DNA of 64,000 bases from an uncultured Lachnospiraceae bacterium (GCA_902762905.1 CACWQE010000015.1:1-64000), one strand, 5' to 3'; counted from the stretch's first letter, positions 1-11,360 are shown. Translations and numbers: made by a program. The notes: a model not told the origin generated them from the letters alone.

Positions 1-150
1 GAGCAGCGCTGCGAGGTGTTTTCGAGCCTAGTACCGCTGCGAGTGATGAGTAGCGAGAGCGTGCCTGCTATGATATGTTATATCCCAAACAACCGATTCG
101 TAACATGAATGTTTCGCGCGTCTGTCACTTACGCTGTGCAAGGGTAATTA

Positions 151-2976
151 TTATTTCTTCAGAATCTTCTCCAGATATTGTCCCGTATAACTCTTCTCAT
201 TCGCCGCAATCTCTTCCGGTGTTCCTGCCGCAACAACTGTTCCACCCTGATCGCCGCCTTCCGGCCCAATATCAATGATATAATCTGCTGTCTTAATCAC
301 CTCTAAGTTGTGCTCAATAACAACAACGGTATTGCCGCCCTCGGATAAACGACGCAGGATCTCGACCAGCTTATGCACATCCGCAAAATGCAGTCCGGTT
401 GTCGGCTCATCTAAGATATAGATTGTCCGTCCGGTACTTCTACGGGACAACTCTGTTGCTAACTTCACACGCTGCGCCTCACCACCGGAAAGCGTGGTCG
501 ATGGTTGTCCCAACCGGATATAGCCAAGTCCGACCTCTTTCAACGTCTCAATCTTACGAAGAATGGATGGCACATTCTGGAAGAAATCGCATGCCTCATC
601 CACCGTCATATCCAACACGTCATAGATATTCTTACCCTTATACATTACCTCCAATGTCTCACGGTTGTAACGCTTGCCACCGCACACCTCACAAGGTACA
701 TAGACATCCGGCAAGAAATGCATCTCGATCTTGATAATACCGTCACCTCTACACGCTTCACAACGACCACCGGATATATTAAATGAGAATCTTCCCTTCT
801 TATATCCTTTTGCCTTGGCATCCTTTGTTCCTGCAAACAGATCCCGGATCATATCAAATACACCCGTATAAGTTGCCGGGTTCGAACGCGGTGTTCTTCC
901 GATCGGTGACTGGTCAATATTGATCACTTTGTCAAGCTGCTCCAATCCCTCAATTCCATCATGTTCACCTGCTTTCACTCTGGCACGATTGAGTTCCTTC
1001 GCTAAATGCTTGTAAAGGATCTCATTTACCAACGAACTCTTACCGGAACCGGATACTCCGGTTACACAAGTCATAACGCCTAACGGAAATGGTACATCTA
1101 TATTCTTCAGATTGTTCTGTCTGGCACCTTTCACCGTGATCCATCCGGTTGGCTGCTTGCGCTCGGCCGGTACCGGAATCTTGATTCTGCCGGACAGATA
1201 CGCACCCGTGATCGACTTCTTGTTCTTCATGATCTGCGCCGCTGTTCCCTGTGCAACAACCTCACCGCCAAGCTCGCCGGCACCCGGTCCGATATCCACA
1301 ATATGATCTGCCGCAAGCATTGTATCCTCATCATGCTCAACTACAAGTAATGTATTACCCAGATCACGTAAATGCTTCAACGTAGCGATCAATTTATCAT
1401 TATCCCTCTGATGCAGCCCAATACTCGGCTCGTCCAAGATATATGCCACACCAACTAAGCCGGAACCGATCTGTGTTGCCAGACGGATTCGCTGCGCCTC
1501 ACCACCGGAAAGCGTTCCGGTCGGACGATATAATGCCAGATAATTAAGACCCACATCCAGAAGAAAATGCAGTCTCGATTTGATCTCCTTTAAAATTCCA
1601 CCACCGATAAACTGCTGCCGTTCGGTCAGTTCCATGTTATCCAGGAATTCTACTAATTTATCAATTGACATCTTCGTGATCTCATAGATGTTCTTACCCG
1701 CAATCGTCACCGCAAGAGACTCTCTTTTCAGACGCTGTCCTCCACAGTCATCACAAGGCGTGATCGTCATAAAGCTCTCATACTCTTCTTTCATGGAATC
1801 CGATCCCGCTTCCCGATAACGCCGCTGCACATTACGGATCAAGCCCTCAAATGCCACATCATAGATACCTTCACCACGCTGCCCTTTATAATATACCTTC
1901 ACCTCATGTCCGTTGGTTCCATGCAGAATTACATTCCTTGCTTCCTCGGACAACTGGTTAAATGGTGTGTTCAGGTCAAAATGATATTCCTTTGCCAATG
2001 CATCCAAGATCGCACGGGTATACGACTTCTTATCCGTACAGGACTGCCAGCCAAGTACCACAATCGCACCATCTGCGATCGATATACTCTGATCCGGTAT
2101 CATCAGATCCACATCAAATTCCATCTTATAGCCAAGTCCAAAACAGGTCGGACAAGCACCAAACGGGTTATTAAATGAAAAGCTTCTCGGCTCGATCTCA
2201 TCAATACTGATTCCACAATCCGGGCAGGAAAAGCTGGAACTCATATTAATCGGTTGACCACCGATCACATCCACTACCATAATACCTTCTGCTAACTTCA
2301 TAACCGCCTCAATGGAATCATTTAACCGACGTTCGATTCCCTTCTTCACAACCAGACGGTCTACAACGATCGACACATCATGCTTCTTATTCTTATCAAG
2401 CGTAATCTCCTCCGACAGATCATACAGGGATCCATCTACGATCACCCGCACATAGCCACTTCGCTTGGCCTGTGCAAGTACCTTCTCATGCCGCCCCTTT
2501 CTTCCACGGACAACCGGAGCTAACAACTGAAACTTCGTTCCCTCTGGCAGTTCCATGATCGTATCTACCATCTGATCAACGGTCTGTTTCTTAATCTCTT
2601 TGCCACACTGTGGACAATGCGGAACACCAATCCTCGCATACAGCAGACGGAAATAATCATAGATCTCCGTCACCGTTCCCACGGTAGATCGCGGATTCCG
2701 GTTCGTCGACTTCTGATCAATGGAGATTGCCGGAGACAATCCTTCAATCTTCTCCACATCCGGCTTCTCTGCCTGTCCTAAGAACTGTCTTGCATAAGAA
2801 GATAATGACTCCATATATCTTCTCTGCCCCTCTGCATAAATGGTATCAAATGCAAGAGATGACTTACCGGAACCGGACAATCCGGTCAACACTACCAGTT
2901 CATTCCTCGGTATCTTAATATCAATATTCTTCAAATTGTGCTCTTTCGCACCTTTGATCGTAATATACTGCTTCAT
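151..2976 (-). CDS. uvrA: Excinuclease ABC subunit A
   Basis: UvrA is the damage-recognition ATPase of nucleotide excision repair; it loads UvrB onto lesions in the cytoplasm. The 941-residue length is normal for the family. Visible are an N-terminal Walker A (GLSGSGKSS, about residue 32), zinc-binding CxxC pairs near residues 120 and 250-275, an ABC signature [12 protein letters not shown] near 490, a second Walker A (GVSGSGKSS, about 640), the C-terminal zinc module (CEAC...CEVCGG) and a second [12 protein letters not shown] signature. The start is preceded by AAAGGACG. uvrB lies 2.7 kb upstream on the same strand, separated by unrelated genes. Identification is secure. Confidence 0.98.
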   Translation of the reverse strand: MKQYITIKGAKEHNLKNIDIKIPRNELVVLTGLSGSGKSSLAFDTIYAEGQRRYMESLSSYARQFLGQAEKPDVEKIEGLSPAISIDQKSTNRNPRSTVGTVTEIYDYFRLLYARIGVPHCPQCGKEIKKQTVDQMVDTIMELPEGTKFQLLAPVVRGRKGRHEKVLAQAKRSGYVRVIVDGSLYDLSEEITLDKNKKHDVSIVVDRLVVKKGIERRLNDSIEAVMKLAEGIMVVDVIGGQPINMSSSFSCPDCGISIDEIEPRSFSFNNPFGACPTCFGLGYKMEFDVDLMIPDQSISIADGAIVVLGWQSCTDKKSYTRAILDALAKEYHFDLNTPFNQLSEEARNVILHGTNGHEVKVYYKGQRGEGIYDVAFEGLIRNVQRRYREAGSDSMKEEYESFMTITPCDDCGGQRLKRESLAVTIAGKNIYEITKMSIDKLVEFLDNMELTERQQFIGGGILKEIKSRLHFLLDVGLNYLALYRPTGTLSGGEAQRIRLATQIGSGLVGVAYILDEPSIGLHQRDNDKLIATLKHLRDLGNTLLVVEHDEDTMLAADHIVDIGPGAGELGGEVVAQGTAAQIMKNKKSITGAYLSGRIKIPVPAERKQPTGWITVKGARQNNLKNIDVPFPLGVMTCVTGVSGSGKSSLVNEILYKHLAKELNRARVKAGEHDGIEGLEQLDKVINIDQSPIGRTPRSNPATYTGVFDMIRDLFAGTKDAKAKGYKKGRFSFNISGGRCEACRGDGIIKIEMHFLPDVYVPCEVCGGKRYNRETLEVMYKGKNIYDVLDMTVDEACDFFQNVPSILRKIETLKEVGLGYIRLGQPSTTLSGGEAQRVKLATELSRRSTGRTIYILDEPTTGLHFADVHKLVEILRRLSEGGNTVVVIEHNLEVIKTADYIIDIGPEGGDQGGTVVAAGTPEEIAANEKSYTGQYLEKILKK

Positions 2977-3129
2977 AATGCGTCCTTTCTCTCTATAATA
3001 AAATATTCCAGCCTTTAAAGTTAAAAGTCAATACATTAGTGCCATCTTCTGTATAACAGAAAATTAACTAACTAATAATACAGCCACACCAACTGTTCCA
3101 CTACTTCTTATTCTGACCGTAATTATAGC

Positions 3130-3177
3130 ATTTCACACAAAAAAAGTACAGAACAAATCGAATGTTTGTTCTGTACT
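3130..3177. repeat. Hairpin repeat, copy 1 (left direct repeat flanking DUF3990 pair)
   Basis: A 13-bp perfect stem (AGTACAGAACAAA at 3145-3157, TTTGTTCTGTACT at 3165-3177) with a 7-nt loop. The 44 nt from 3130 to 3173 recur unchanged at 4207-4250, on the other side of the two genes between them. The A-run before the stem would be a U-run on the minus strand for incoming transcripts from the right, so it may also terminate the 3194-4113 operon. Confidence 0.75.
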
Positions 3178-3193
3178 ATATAGCAATCCATTA

Positions 3194-3664
3194 TCAAAAC
3201 CCACCTTCTTGATATGCCCTTGCTATCACATACGACGGTTCATAAAATGCGCTACAATTATAATTATCAATCACATTACACAACTCATTATTATATACCC
3301 GTAAGATTCCATCTACATAATCCTCACTGGGTTGTAACGTATCAACAATTAATCTCTGGTACACCTTTCCCATCTCCAAAGGTGTCGGAATAATCTCCGC
3401 TAATTCCCCATTCACATCCGTAATATCAAAATCTCCGGTCTCAAGATTGTACTCCTCAATCCAATCTTGCTCTACCTGTAACGGATTCTCACAATGCAAT
3501 ACATTTGCAACACTGATCAGATGTTCAAATGCATCTTTACCTATCGTATTAACTACATATTGATTTCGCTGATGCAGCTTGCGTGCTACCCTCTCAATCA
3601 TATAACAGATAAAGTATAGATCATCCGTTGTAATCTCTTCATCCGGGAAATAAATATTGTTCAT
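3194..3664 (-). CDS. Unknown protein, partner of DUF3990-like protein
   Basis: I do not recognise this 156-residue acidic protein. It has no signal peptide, membrane segment or clear catalytic motif. Its start overlaps the stop of the upstream DUF3990-like gene by 4 nt and follows a GGGAGCG ribosome site, so the two are translationally coupled. The tight pairing with an ADP-ribosyltransferase-like gene suggests a partner or neutralising protein of a toxin-antitoxin-like unit. That role is inference from arrangement only. Confidence 0.7.
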   Translation of the reverse strand: MNNIYFPDEEITTDDLYFICYMIERVARKLHQRNQYVVNTIGKDAFEHLISVANVLHCENPLQVEQDWIEEYNLETGDFDITDVNGELAEIIPTPLEMGKVYQRLIVDTLQPSEDYVDGILRVYNNELCNVIDNYNCSAFYEPSYVIARAYQEGGF

Positions 3665-4113
3665 ACTGTCACGCTCCCTTCAAAAGATAAAGCCTTTAAT
3701 GCTGCCTCCGTGCAAAATACAATCTGGTGTGTTGGATATTTAAACTTCACCAATTCCCAAAAAGCCGCCTTACTTATCTTGTTAGAAATATAATCTTCGA
3801 CATAATCCCATATCTGATCATCTGCCATAGGCCCTTCTACTATATCATAATCATGTTCTTTTCCCGTTCTACAATCAACAACAAACTGTAACCACTCTTC
3901 TGTCATTTCATCAAAACATAACAGCTTCAGATCCTTATTCTCTATATAAGAATATCGATTAATGACGGACGATCCTTTTTTTGTCATTGCCCATCGCTTG
4001 GCCTGTTTTTCAATATTAGTGCAATAAAAACCATACCCAAAATCTTTATAGAAGCCATTAATTAAAATCTGAGGTCTGGATACCACCACGTTACTCCCAT
4101 GATATATAATCAT
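3661..4113 (-). CDS. DUF3990-like protein (possible ADP-ribosyltransferase fold)
   Basis: The 150-residue protein opens with YHGSNVVV and continues with a GYGFYCTN...QAKRWA segment. These match the DUF3990 pattern, whose YHGS and GFY motifs resemble NAD-binding elements of ADP-ribosyltransferases. Its length fits a single domain. It is the first gene of a two-gene operon that overlaps the next by 4 nt, and the pair is bracketed by identical 44-nt repeats. DUF3990 genes are often found in toxin-antitoxin-like pairs, but activity here is inferred. Confidence 0.65.
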   Translation of the reverse strand: MIIYHGSNVVVSRPQILINGFYKDFGYGFYCTNIEKQAKRWAMTKKGSSVINRYSYIENKDLKLLCFDEMTEEWLQFVVDCRTGKEHDYDIVEGPMADDQIWDYVEDYISNKISKAAFWELVKFKYPTHQIVFCTEAALKALSFEGSVTV

Positions 4114-4206
4114 AAATATCTCTCCTCATATAATCTCATACATCTCTAATACAATATAATTTTACCATCTATCATGTTTATCTATTATCCTAATTATAAT
4201 TATATC

Positions 4207-4254
4207 ATTTCACACAAAAAAAGTACAGAACAAATCGAATGTTTGTTCTGCACT
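4207..4254. repeat. Hairpin repeat, copy 2 (right direct repeat flanking DUF3990 pair)
   Basis: Second copy of the 44-nt repeat at 3130. The stem is AGTACAGAACAAA (4222-4234) with TTTGTTCTGCACT (4242-4254); one G-T wobble replaces a pair of copy 1. It lies between the XRE gene at 4362 and the DUF3990 gene. Confidence 0.75.
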
Positions 4255-4361
4255 TAATCTTACTACATTTTTACTCTTTTTCTACTTTACAATCATATTT
4301 ATAAGAGGTGATATCATATGTCCGATTAACATCCATCGGAACATATTGTATTTGTGTAGTT

Positions 4362-4673
4362 TCATATTACCACTACAAAATCTGTCTCTTCTAAATCACT
4401 GGTCGCTAATATATCAAGCAATCGAAACACCGGACCTGTCGGATGAGTCCGTCCACTCTCCCATGCCTCAACTGTCTTTTTAGAGACGCCCATATATGAT
4501 GCAAATACACTTTGCGTCATTCCTGCTTTCATTCGTATGTCTCGAATTTCTGTATTCGTATATTCCTTAACAGGCAGGATCATATATGTCTTTACTTTGG
4601 CTTTTCCTTTCCCCTTTTCATAGTCAATTGCCTGTTCCAGTCCTTGTTTTAAATCATCAAATAATGAACTCAT
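4362..4673 (-). CDS. XRE-family antitoxin-like regulator
   Basis: A 103-residue protein with a C-terminal helix-turn-helix (DIRMKAGMTQSVFASYMGV, then SKKTVEAWESG) and an N-terminal part typical of HigA-type antitoxins (SLFDDLKQGLEQAIDYEKGK). I place the start at 4673, preceded by GAGGTGAT, rather than at the upstream in-frame GTG. It probably binds DNA and represses its own promoter. A toxin gene is expected beside such proteins, but none is next to it, so it is an orphan or pairs with a distant gene. Confidence 0.8.
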   Translation of the reverse strand: MSSLFDDLKQGLEQAIDYEKGKGKAKVKTYMILPVKEYTNTEIRDIRMKAGMTQSVFASYMGVSKKTVEAWESGRTHPTGPVFRLLDILATSDLEETDFVVVI

Positions 4674-4760
4674 AGAGATCACCTCTCTTTTTATTATAAA
4701 TACCCTATATTATAGGGTGTCAATGCTATTTAAAATTATTCTCAAATATTTTTAAACTAA

Positions 4761-4785
4761 GGCGGAAGAGTTTACCTCTTCCGCC
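4761..4785 (-). terminator. Intrinsic terminator after the GNAT gene
   Basis: A 10-bp GC-rich perfect stem, GGCGGAAGAG with CTCTTCCGCC, with a 5-nt loop, 13 bases past the stop of the GNAT gene. On the minus strand it is followed by TTAGTTT. Confidence 0.75.
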
Positions 4786-4798
4786 CGTAGCTCTACCC

Positions 4799-5470
4799 TT
4801 AGAACAACTGTCCCGGCAATTTTAATTTCTCTTTATAATAAAACTGCTGGTCAAATGCTTCCGCTTCGTTCTCGTCCACATAATATCCCTCCGGTGCAGA
4901 ATACTCACCCGTAATACCATTCAGATATCCCGGTATCAGCTCCTTGCACAGGAAAAAGGATGCATCCTCGCCTTCCGGTAGTCCATGATAACGGATTCCG
5001 AATTCACTTGCATAAGTAAATCCGCTCTTCCCGTAAAAATCAATGTTCCCTTCAAAGCACAGTGCTCCACAGCCAAGTTCTGCTGCCCTTGCAACAGAAT
5101 AATCAAGCAAGATCTTGCCATAGCCTTTCCGTTTCAGCTCCGGTGCAATACAGATCGGCCCCATTGTCATAATCGGAACGGCTCTGCCGTCATCTGCCCG
5201 AACCACTGCATGCATAAACATATTCTGCCCGATGAGATGTCCTTCCTGCCATGTAACATCATGTGTTACCGGATCTTCCTTTGCCACGCATTCCCGCATA
5301 ACAAAATCCAGCTCTTTCACAAATGCCGGATCCTTTCGCAACTGATGTAATACATAGTGCTCGAGGCATCCCGGACGATATACATTCCAAAAACCTTCTC
5401 TTACGAGATTCTCTACTTCGCGATATTCATTTGCCTGTTCTAACCGTATGATAATGTTGTTTTTATTCAT
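4799..5470 (-). CDS. GNAT-family N-acetyltransferase
   Basis: The 223-residue protein has the GNAT acetyl-CoA-binding segment PELKRKGYGKILLDYSV near residues 117-133, followed by a GNIDFYGKSGF segment typical of motif B. It should transfer an acetyl group from acetyl-CoA to an amine; the substrate cannot be read from the sequence. The C-terminal 70 residues resemble an extension seen in single-domain clostridial GNATs. The start is preceded by AGGAGGG. It is a single-gene unit with its own terminator. Confidence 0.88.
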   Translation of the reverse strand: MNKNNIIIRLEQANEYREVENLVREGFWNVYRPGCLEHYVLHQLRKDPAFVKELDFVMRECVAKEDPVTHDVTWQEGHLIGQNMFMHAVVRADDGRAVPIMTMGPICIAPELKRKGYGKILLDYSVARAAELGCGALCFEGNIDFYGKSGFTYASEFGIRYHGLPEGEDASFFLCKELIPGYLNGITGEYSAPEGYYVDENEAEAFDQQFYYKEKLKLPGQLF

Positions 5471-5515
5471 TTTTTATTACCCTCCTGAAAATTGTCAACT
5501 ACAACTGCATTACTG

Positions 5516-5550
5516 CGGGAGGTTTGTTCGAATTGTCAGCAAACCTCCCG
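5516..5550. terminator. Inverted repeat between GNAT and uvrB
   Basis: An 11-bp perfect stem (CGGGAGGTTTG, CAAACCTCCCG) with a 13-nt loop. There is no good T-run on either side, so it may be a processing or regulatory hairpin instead of a true terminator. Confidence 0.45.
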
Positions 5551-5717
5551 GTCAGCCCACAATCTCCAATGTGTTGTTTTTCTTCAAACAGCGTTCTCCT
5601 TATTATAAAAATATATGATCAAGCCTTCCGGCCAGATTCCCTTACTGCGACTCTACGCAAATGTTCCTTAAAATTCCAAGCTTTGCATGAATCAGAACTC
5701 TTCCCTTAAATTATACC

Positions 5718-7730
5718 CTATGCGTCATAGTCCCGCAATGTGATCTTCAACTCTTTTAAATGATCACGATATTCCGCAGCCATCTCAAAGTTAAGCTCGG
5801 CGGCGGCCGTCTCCATCTTCTTCGTGTACTTCTTGATCTCCGCCTGCAATTCCTTCTTCGACATGGATTCTACATCCTTCTCGTTGCGATGTGCATTGAG
5901 TGCATCCACATCCTCATCCGTTCCCGTTGTGATCAGATCACGGATTGCTTTCTTGATCGTAGTCGGTGTAATGCCATGTTCTTTATTATAAGCATCCTGT
6001 ATCTGCCGGCGTCGGTTCGTCTCATCAATCGCCGCTTTCATAGAACCCGTGATCGTATCTGCATACATGATGACACGACCTTCACTGTTACGGGCAGCAC
6101 GTCCGATCGTCTGTACCAGTGATGTCTCAGAACGCAGGAAGCCCTCCTTATCGGCATCTAAGATCGCAACTAGCGTAATCTCTGGAATATCCAATCCCTC
6201 ACGCAACAGGTTAATACCTACTAACACATCAAACACACCAAGCCGCAGATCTCTTACGATCTCGGTACGCTCTAACGTGTCAATATCCGAATGCAGGTAC
6301 TTGACTTTCACACCCTGCTCCCGCAGATAATCCGTCAGATCTTCTGCCATCCGCTTTGTTAAAGTGGTGACTAAGACCTTATTTCCCTTATCGACTTCCT
6401 TATTCACCTCAGATAACAGATCGTCCACCTGACCTTCTACCGGCTTGACTTCAATCGATGGATCCAACAATCCGGTCGGCCGGATCAACTGCTCCGTCCG
6501 CAGCAATTCATGCTCTGCCTCATAATCGGATGGTGTTGCCGATACAAACATGACCTGATCTAATTTGTCCTCAAATTCATCAAACCGGAGAGGACGGTTA
6601 TCCATCGCCGAAGGCAGACGGAATCCAAAGTCTACTAATGTCTGCTTTCTCGAACGGTCTCCGGCATACATACCCCGGATCTGCGGCACCGTAATATGCG
6701 ACTCATCAATGATCATCAGAAAATCATCCTTGAAAAATTCCAATAAGGTATTCGGTGTTGCCCCCGGCTCTAAACCCGCTAACGGTCTCGAATAATTCTC
6801 AATACCGGAACAAAATCCCGTCTCCTTGAGCATCTCCATGTCAAAATGCGTCCGCTCACTGATTCGCTGTGCCTCTAACAGCTTATCATTTTCTTTGAAG
6901 TAGGCAACCTGTGCATCACATTCTGCCCCAATCTCCTTCACTGCACGCTCAATCTTGTCCTGTGCCACTACATAGTGGGATGCCGGAAAGATAAATGCGC
7001 AGTTAATGCCACGTTTGACCTCTCCTGTCAGCGGATCAAATTCCACCATCCGGTCAATCTCATCTCCAAAGAACTCTACCCGGATCGCATCTTCAAACGT
7101 AGATACCGGAAGAATCTCTAACACGTCTCCATGCACACGAAACGTTCCCCGCTTGAAATCCATATCATTGCGCTCGTACTGAATATCAATCAGATCTGTG
7201 ATCAACTGCTCCCACTCATACGACATACCTGTCCGGAGTGTCAACATCATGTTCTCGTAATCTTCCGGTGAGCCAATACCATAGATACAAGACACCGAAG
7301 AAATGACAATAACATCCTTCCGCTCAATCAATGCCGCAGTCGCAGAATGCCGCAGCTTATCAATCTCATCATTGATAGAAGAATCCTTCTCTATATAGGT
7401 GTCCGTCGACGGCACATATGCCTCTGGCTGATAGTAGTCGTAGTACGATACAAAATACTCGACTGCATTTTCCGGGAAGAACTCCTTGAATTCACTGTAT
7501 AACTGTGCCGCTAACGTCTTATTGTGTGCAATGATCAACGTCGGTTTATTCAATTGTGCGATGACATTTGCCATGGTAAATGTCTTACCGGAACCGGTCA
7601 CACCAAGCAGCGTCTCAAACTGGTTGCCTTTCTTAAATCCGTCTACCAACTCCTGAATGGCTCTTGGCTGATCTCCGGTTGGTTCAAATTCCGAATGAAG
7701 TATAAATCTTTTTTGTTCATCTTGCATCAT
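5718..7730 (-). CDS. uvrB: Excinuclease ABC subunit B
   Basis: UvrB verifies damage handed over by UvrA and recruits UvrC for incision. It shows Walker [11 protein letters not shown] near residue 45, the damage-binding beta-hairpin region [16 protein letters not shown] in the Walker B motif, helicase motifs V and VI ([19 protein letters not shown]) and a C-terminal UVR motif that contacts UvrC. I start at 7730, 5 nt after GGAGG, instead of the in-frame ATG at 7742, which lies over that ribosome site. Length is normal at about 670 residues. Confidence 0.97.
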   Translation of the reverse strand: MMQDEQKRFILHSEFEPTGDQPRAIQELVDGFKKGNQFETLLGVTGSGKTFTMANVIAQLNKPTLIIAHNKTLAAQLYSEFKEFFPENAVEYFVSYYDYYQPEAYVPSTDTYIEKDSSINDEIDKLRHSATAALIERKDVIVISSVSCIYGIGSPEDYENMMLTLRTGMSYEWEQLITDLIDIQYERNDMDFKRGTFRVHGDVLEILPVSTFEDAIRVEFFGDEIDRMVEFDPLTGEVKRGINCAFIFPASHYVVAQDKIERAVKEIGAECDAQVAYFKENDKLLEAQRISERTHFDMEMLKETGFCSGIENYSRPLAGLEPGATPNTLLEFFKDDFLMIIDESHITVPQIRGMYAGDRSRKQTLVDFGFRLPSAMDNRPLRFDEFEDKLDQVMFVSATPSDYEAEHELLRTEQLIRPTGLLDPSIEVKPVEGQVDDLLSEVNKEVDKGNKVLVTTLTKRMAEDLTDYLREQGVKVKYLHSDIDTLERTEIVRDLRLGVFDVLVGINLLREGLDIPEITLVAILDADKEGFLRSETSLVQTIGRAARNSEGRVIMYADTITGSMKAAIDETNRRRQIQDAYNKEHGITPTTIKKAIRDLITTGTDEDVDALNAHRNEKDVESMSKKELQAEIKKYTKKMETAAAELNFEMAAEYRDHLKELKITLRDYDA

Positions 7731-7858
7731 TTTCGCCTCCATAATCTAAAGTAAAAAAGTTGTCCATCAGTCGATAATACGTGCAATATATTCATCTTAA
7801 AGCCACACATAACTAATGAAGTAAATATCGAATATTTTTGAAATACTTTTACTTCTGA

Positions 7859-9181
7859 TTATTCTTCATGAATTTTCCAATATCCTTTTCTATCAGACCC
7901 AACTCTACTGATCATTCCCTTATCCCTTAAACTCTTCATTACACGTCCAATTGTCCTTGTACTCACACCTATCTGACATGCCATCTCCTTGGCCGTAATT
8001 GCTGGCTGTGATTTCAAAATTTCTAATGCTTTCTGTTCTTCATTTTTTTCATTGCCTTTTTCATTGCCATTTTCATTGCCACTGGCAATGATCTTTTGAT
8101 CTTTTGGCATAGAAAACGGAAATTCCACTTTTATAAAGTGCTCAGATATGTTGAAAATACTCTTATCATACACCTTTAAGATTCTACTCATACCAGAACC
8201 AAGCTGCTCTACCAATCCAACATCTTTGAATACACGCATCAATTCACGATTTCGCGGCATACTACTACAACTAAAAAAGTCCTGTTCACTCTGTCCAGGA
8301 ATCAATCCACCATATGATGTAAACACCATTCTATCACTGAAAATTTCAAATACCGGTGGTATTTCGCGCGAAAAATCAGAATGGACAATGGTGTTAATTA
8401 CAGCTTCCCTCATTGGGATAGGCGCGACCAGATTTTTCTCAATTCTCTTTGTACTGGTAACTTTCGTCATAGTCGAATTTTCAATTTTCAACTTTTCCAT
8501 TACCTGATTCGTTGCTTTTATCAATGAACAATATCCATATTCTTCATTCTCAATCAGGTCAACCTTATCATTACCTGCATATTTCGCAACTTTAATAGAT
8601 ACACCATTTTCATCGGCTAACAAATATGCAATGTAATTGTATTTTCCATCCGGAGTAAGCAATTCCAGTGAATTAGCAAATTTTTCATTTAATTCTAAAC
8701 CACATTCCTGATAATATATTTTTAATTGAGCGAAGGTCAAATCCTGTCTTGGTGACTGAATGTTGCGCAATGTAGTATGGATTCTCTTGCTATATAATTC
8801 ATCAATCATGGATGTTGTCATCGGCTGAGATGATGTTCCCATTCTGATGAAGCAGCCACTTGGAGACATACCACTTTTCTTGATATAATATGGTTTCTCA
8901 AGCCCGCTAGAAATTATAATTTTAATAACAGGAACGTTGCCAACCGTATCACTGATAATATCAAACAATCCTAAAGTAGACGGAAGAATATTATTCTTAA
9001 TACGATCCGCAATCTTTAACTGAATGCCATCTAAATCAGGAACACCCACAGGGGTTCCATCATCATCCAAGCCAATATATAATACACCACCTTCTCGGTT
9101 GTTCAGAAAGGCTACGACTTCTTTTTCTAATTTATCATTCAATTCGGCTTTAAATTCGGTACGATTATTTTCCTGAATCAT
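7859..9181 (-). CDS. Schlafen/AlbA_2-type ATP-binding transcriptional regulator
   Basis: The 440-residue protein begins with an AlbA_2 (Schlafen-like) domain, seen as the start TEFKAEL and the segment EGGVLYIGLDDDG (about residues 8-110). The middle part contains REAVINTIVHSDFS, typical of the GHKL-like ATPase portion of these proteins. A C-terminal winged helix-turn-helix (ITAKEMACQIGVSTRTIGRVM) should bind DNA. Near residue 370 there is a short GNEN/GNEK repeat, which is a low-complexity linker. The start follows AGGAGG. Members are widespread putative regulators; the ligand is unknown. Confidence 0.85.
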   Translation of the reverse strand: MIQENNRTEFKAELNDKLEKEVVAFLNNREGGVLYIGLDDDGTPVGVPDLDGIQLKIADRIKNNILPSTLGLFDIISDTVGNVPVIKIIISSGLEKPYYIKKSGMSPSGCFIRMGTSSQPMTTSMIDELYSKRIHTTLRNIQSPRQDLTFAQLKIYYQECGLELNEKFANSLELLTPDGKYNYIAYLLADENGVSIKVAKYAGNDKVDLIENEEYGYCSLIKATNQVMEKLKIENSTMTKVTSTKRIEKNLVAPIPMREAVINTIVHSDFSREIPPVFEIFSDRMVFTSYGGLIPGQSEQDFFSCSSMPRNRELMRVFKDVGLVEQLGSGMSRILKVYDKSIFNISEHFIKVEFPFSMPKDQKIIASGNENGNEKGNEKNEEQKALEILKSQPAITAKEMACQIGVSTRTIGRVMKSLRDKGMISRVGSDRKGYWKIHEE

Positions 9182-9193
9182 TCTAAATACCTC

Positions 9194-11302
9194 CTAATCT
9201 ATCCCTTCCAACTCTGCCCGGAACATGATCCGTCTCGTTCCCCGCAGCTTATCAAACTGTATATCATAAGTCTGCGCCGGACGATCCACTGCTACAACCG
9301 TACCCTCACCAAATACCTTGTGTGCTACCCGGTCGCCCTCTGCAAACACCACCTTCGGAAGCATCTGTTCACTGGCACCAGATGATATAATCCGGCTTCC
9401 ATTGATACATTCCAACTGAGTCGCATCCATGTCACCCAAGAACACAGACTGCTTCGCACGATAACCGGTATCCTTATTCTCATACGAACTTAAGTAAAGC
9501 ATATTCTTGGCACGGGTCATTGCCACGTAGAGAAGCCTGCGTTCCTCTTCTAATTCATCCTCATTTCTAAGACGGTAACTTGGAAACTGTCCGTCCACTA
9601 ACCCCGGTACAAATACCGTATCAAATTCCAGACCTTTTGCGGTATGTATCGTCATTACCCGCACTACATCATGCTTTGTATCATCATCCTGTGCCGTAAA
9701 CAATGCAAAATGACTGAGCAGATCCTCTAATGGCAGTATCTCCTGATTCTGTTCCTCTAATGCATGTATGATACTGACAAGTTCCGAAACATTATCTAAC
9801 CGGGTCTGATCGATGTCCTCCTCCAAGGATGCCCGAAGTCCCATATCCAAGCATCTGTTCGCAATATCCGTGCAGGAATACTGCTGATACGTCTCATGCA
9901 GTTCCTTCACATTCTGATAGTAGGTGATCACCGATGCCTTCTTAATCTCCCCAGACTCAATACATTGTCCTAATGCTTCAAATAATGAGATTCCGTGCTT
10001 TCCGGCATATTGCTTCAACTGTTCCACAGACTTCTTTCCAAATCCCCGTCGCGGTCTGGATATCGTATAAGTCAGATCCATATCCCTCAGATTATATACC
10101 AGACGCAAATAGGCAAGTACCGTCCGAATCTCTTCGCTCTCATAAAACTTCGCCCCACTCAATATCTTATACGGAACTTTTTTCTTGATAAATGCCTCCT
10201 CCAACGAACGTGTCTGGGAAGCTGCACGTACCAGCACAGCATGATCCCGATACGGAAGATTTCTTTCCCTGTCCTGTAACACCACATCCGCAATCCATTC
10301 TGCCTCTTCCCGCTCGGTCTTCGGACAGTTATAGACCGGCTTGCCGCCGTCAGCCCGGTTGCTGATCATTACCTTATCAATCCGGTTCTGATTCGCCTTG
10401 ATCAAAGAACCTGCTGCGCCAACCACCTGCGGGGTACTTCGGAAATTCTCCGTCAAAGCATAATCCTGCACTTCCTCAAAATCCCGGTCAAATCCGATCA
10501 TAAAGGACGGGTCTGACCCTCTCCATGTATAGATATTCTGGTCATCATCCCCAACCACAAAGAGATTGCCATACAACCCACTTAATATCTTAAGCAGTTC
10601 ATTCTGCTTATAATTCACATCCTGATATTCATCACAAAGCAGATACTGACACCGTTCCTGCCAGATCTGTCTCGCATCCTCATAATGACTCAGGATATAT
10701 AACGCAAAGTTGATAATATCCTCAAAATCCAATGCGTAATTATCACATTGTCTCTTCAGATAATGATAAAATACACTCTCGTTCGTGTCGATTACACTCG
10801 CCAACTTCTGCTTTAACTCCGTCTTATCCGCTCCCATCATCATCGTGACATAGCCAAGCGTCTGCTTATTCGCATCTACAAATTCCATGAGATTCCTCGC
10901 CGTATTATCCTTCATGGAAATGCCAAGCTCCTCTGCCACTTCCCGGATCATGTCAATCTCTGCTTTCTTATCTAAGATCGTAAATGTCTTCGGAAACGAC
11001 ATGCGGTGAATCTCTTCCTTCAATATATGATTGCAGAATCCATGAAACGTTCCTGTAAAGCTATTACAGTTATCTCCCACGATCCGCTTCAACCGCTGCT
11101 TCATCTCTGCCGCCGCCTTATTCGTAAAGGTAAGTGCCACAATGGATGCCGAATCAATATACAGCTCCGTAATGAGATACGCCATCCGGTATGTCAGCAC
11201 AAATGTCTTACCAGATCCCGGCACCGATGCAACCCGGACATATCCTTCCGTTGCATGAATAATATCCAATTGTTCCTTCGTCACTTTATCTGGTAGCTGC
11301 AT
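9194..11302 (-). CDS. pcrA: UvrD/PcrA-type DNA helicase
   Basis: A superfamily 1A 3'-5' DNA helicase acting in repair and removal of recombination intermediates. It shows Walker A SVPGSGKTFVL, CDEYQDVN, VVGDDDQNIYTWRG, the late motif MTIHTAKGLEFDTVF and RLLYVAMTRA. The C-terminus (EGDRVAHKVFGEGTVV) is a Tudor-like segment found in PcrA, which binds RNA polymerase. I start at 11302 because TCGGAGG lies just upstream; the longer frame to 11335 lacks a ribosome site. About 702 residues is slightly short for PcrA, so it may be a PcrA paralogue. Confidence 0.9.
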   Translation of the reverse strand: MQLPDKVTKEQLDIIHATEGYVRVASVPGSGKTFVLTYRMAYLITELYIDSASIVALTFTNKAAAEMKQRLKRIVGDNCNSFTGTFHGFCNHILKEEIHRMSFPKTFTILDKKAEIDMIREVAEELGISMKDNTARNLMEFVDANKQTLGYVTMMMGADKTELKQKLASVIDTNESVFYHYLKRQCDNYALDFEDIINFALYILSHYEDARQIWQERCQYLLCDEYQDVNYKQNELLKILSGLYGNLFVVGDDDQNIYTWRGSDPSFMIGFDRDFEEVQDYALTENFRSTPQVVGAAGSLIKANQNRIDKVMISNRADGGKPVYNCPKTEREEAEWIADVVLQDRERNLPYRDHAVLVRAASQTRSLEEAFIKKKVPYKILSGAKFYESEEIRTVLAYLRLVYNLRDMDLTYTISRPRRGFGKKSVEQLKQYAGKHGISLFEALGQCIESGEIKKASVITYYQNVKELHETYQQYSCTDIANRCLDMGLRASLEEDIDQTRLDNVSELVSIIHALEEQNQEILPLEDLLSHFALFTAQDDDTKHDVVRVMTIHTAKGLEFDTVFVPGLVDGQFPSYRLRNEDELEEERRLLYVAMTRAKNMLYLSSYENKDTGYRAKQSVFLGDMDATQLECINGSRIISSGASEQMLPKVVFAEGDRVAHKVFGEGTVVAVDRPAQTYDIQFDKLRGTRRIMFRAELEGID

Positions 11303-11360
11303 GTGTATCCTCCGACTTGAAAATCTCATTTGCATTTATTGTACTATAGAATATAGAAAA

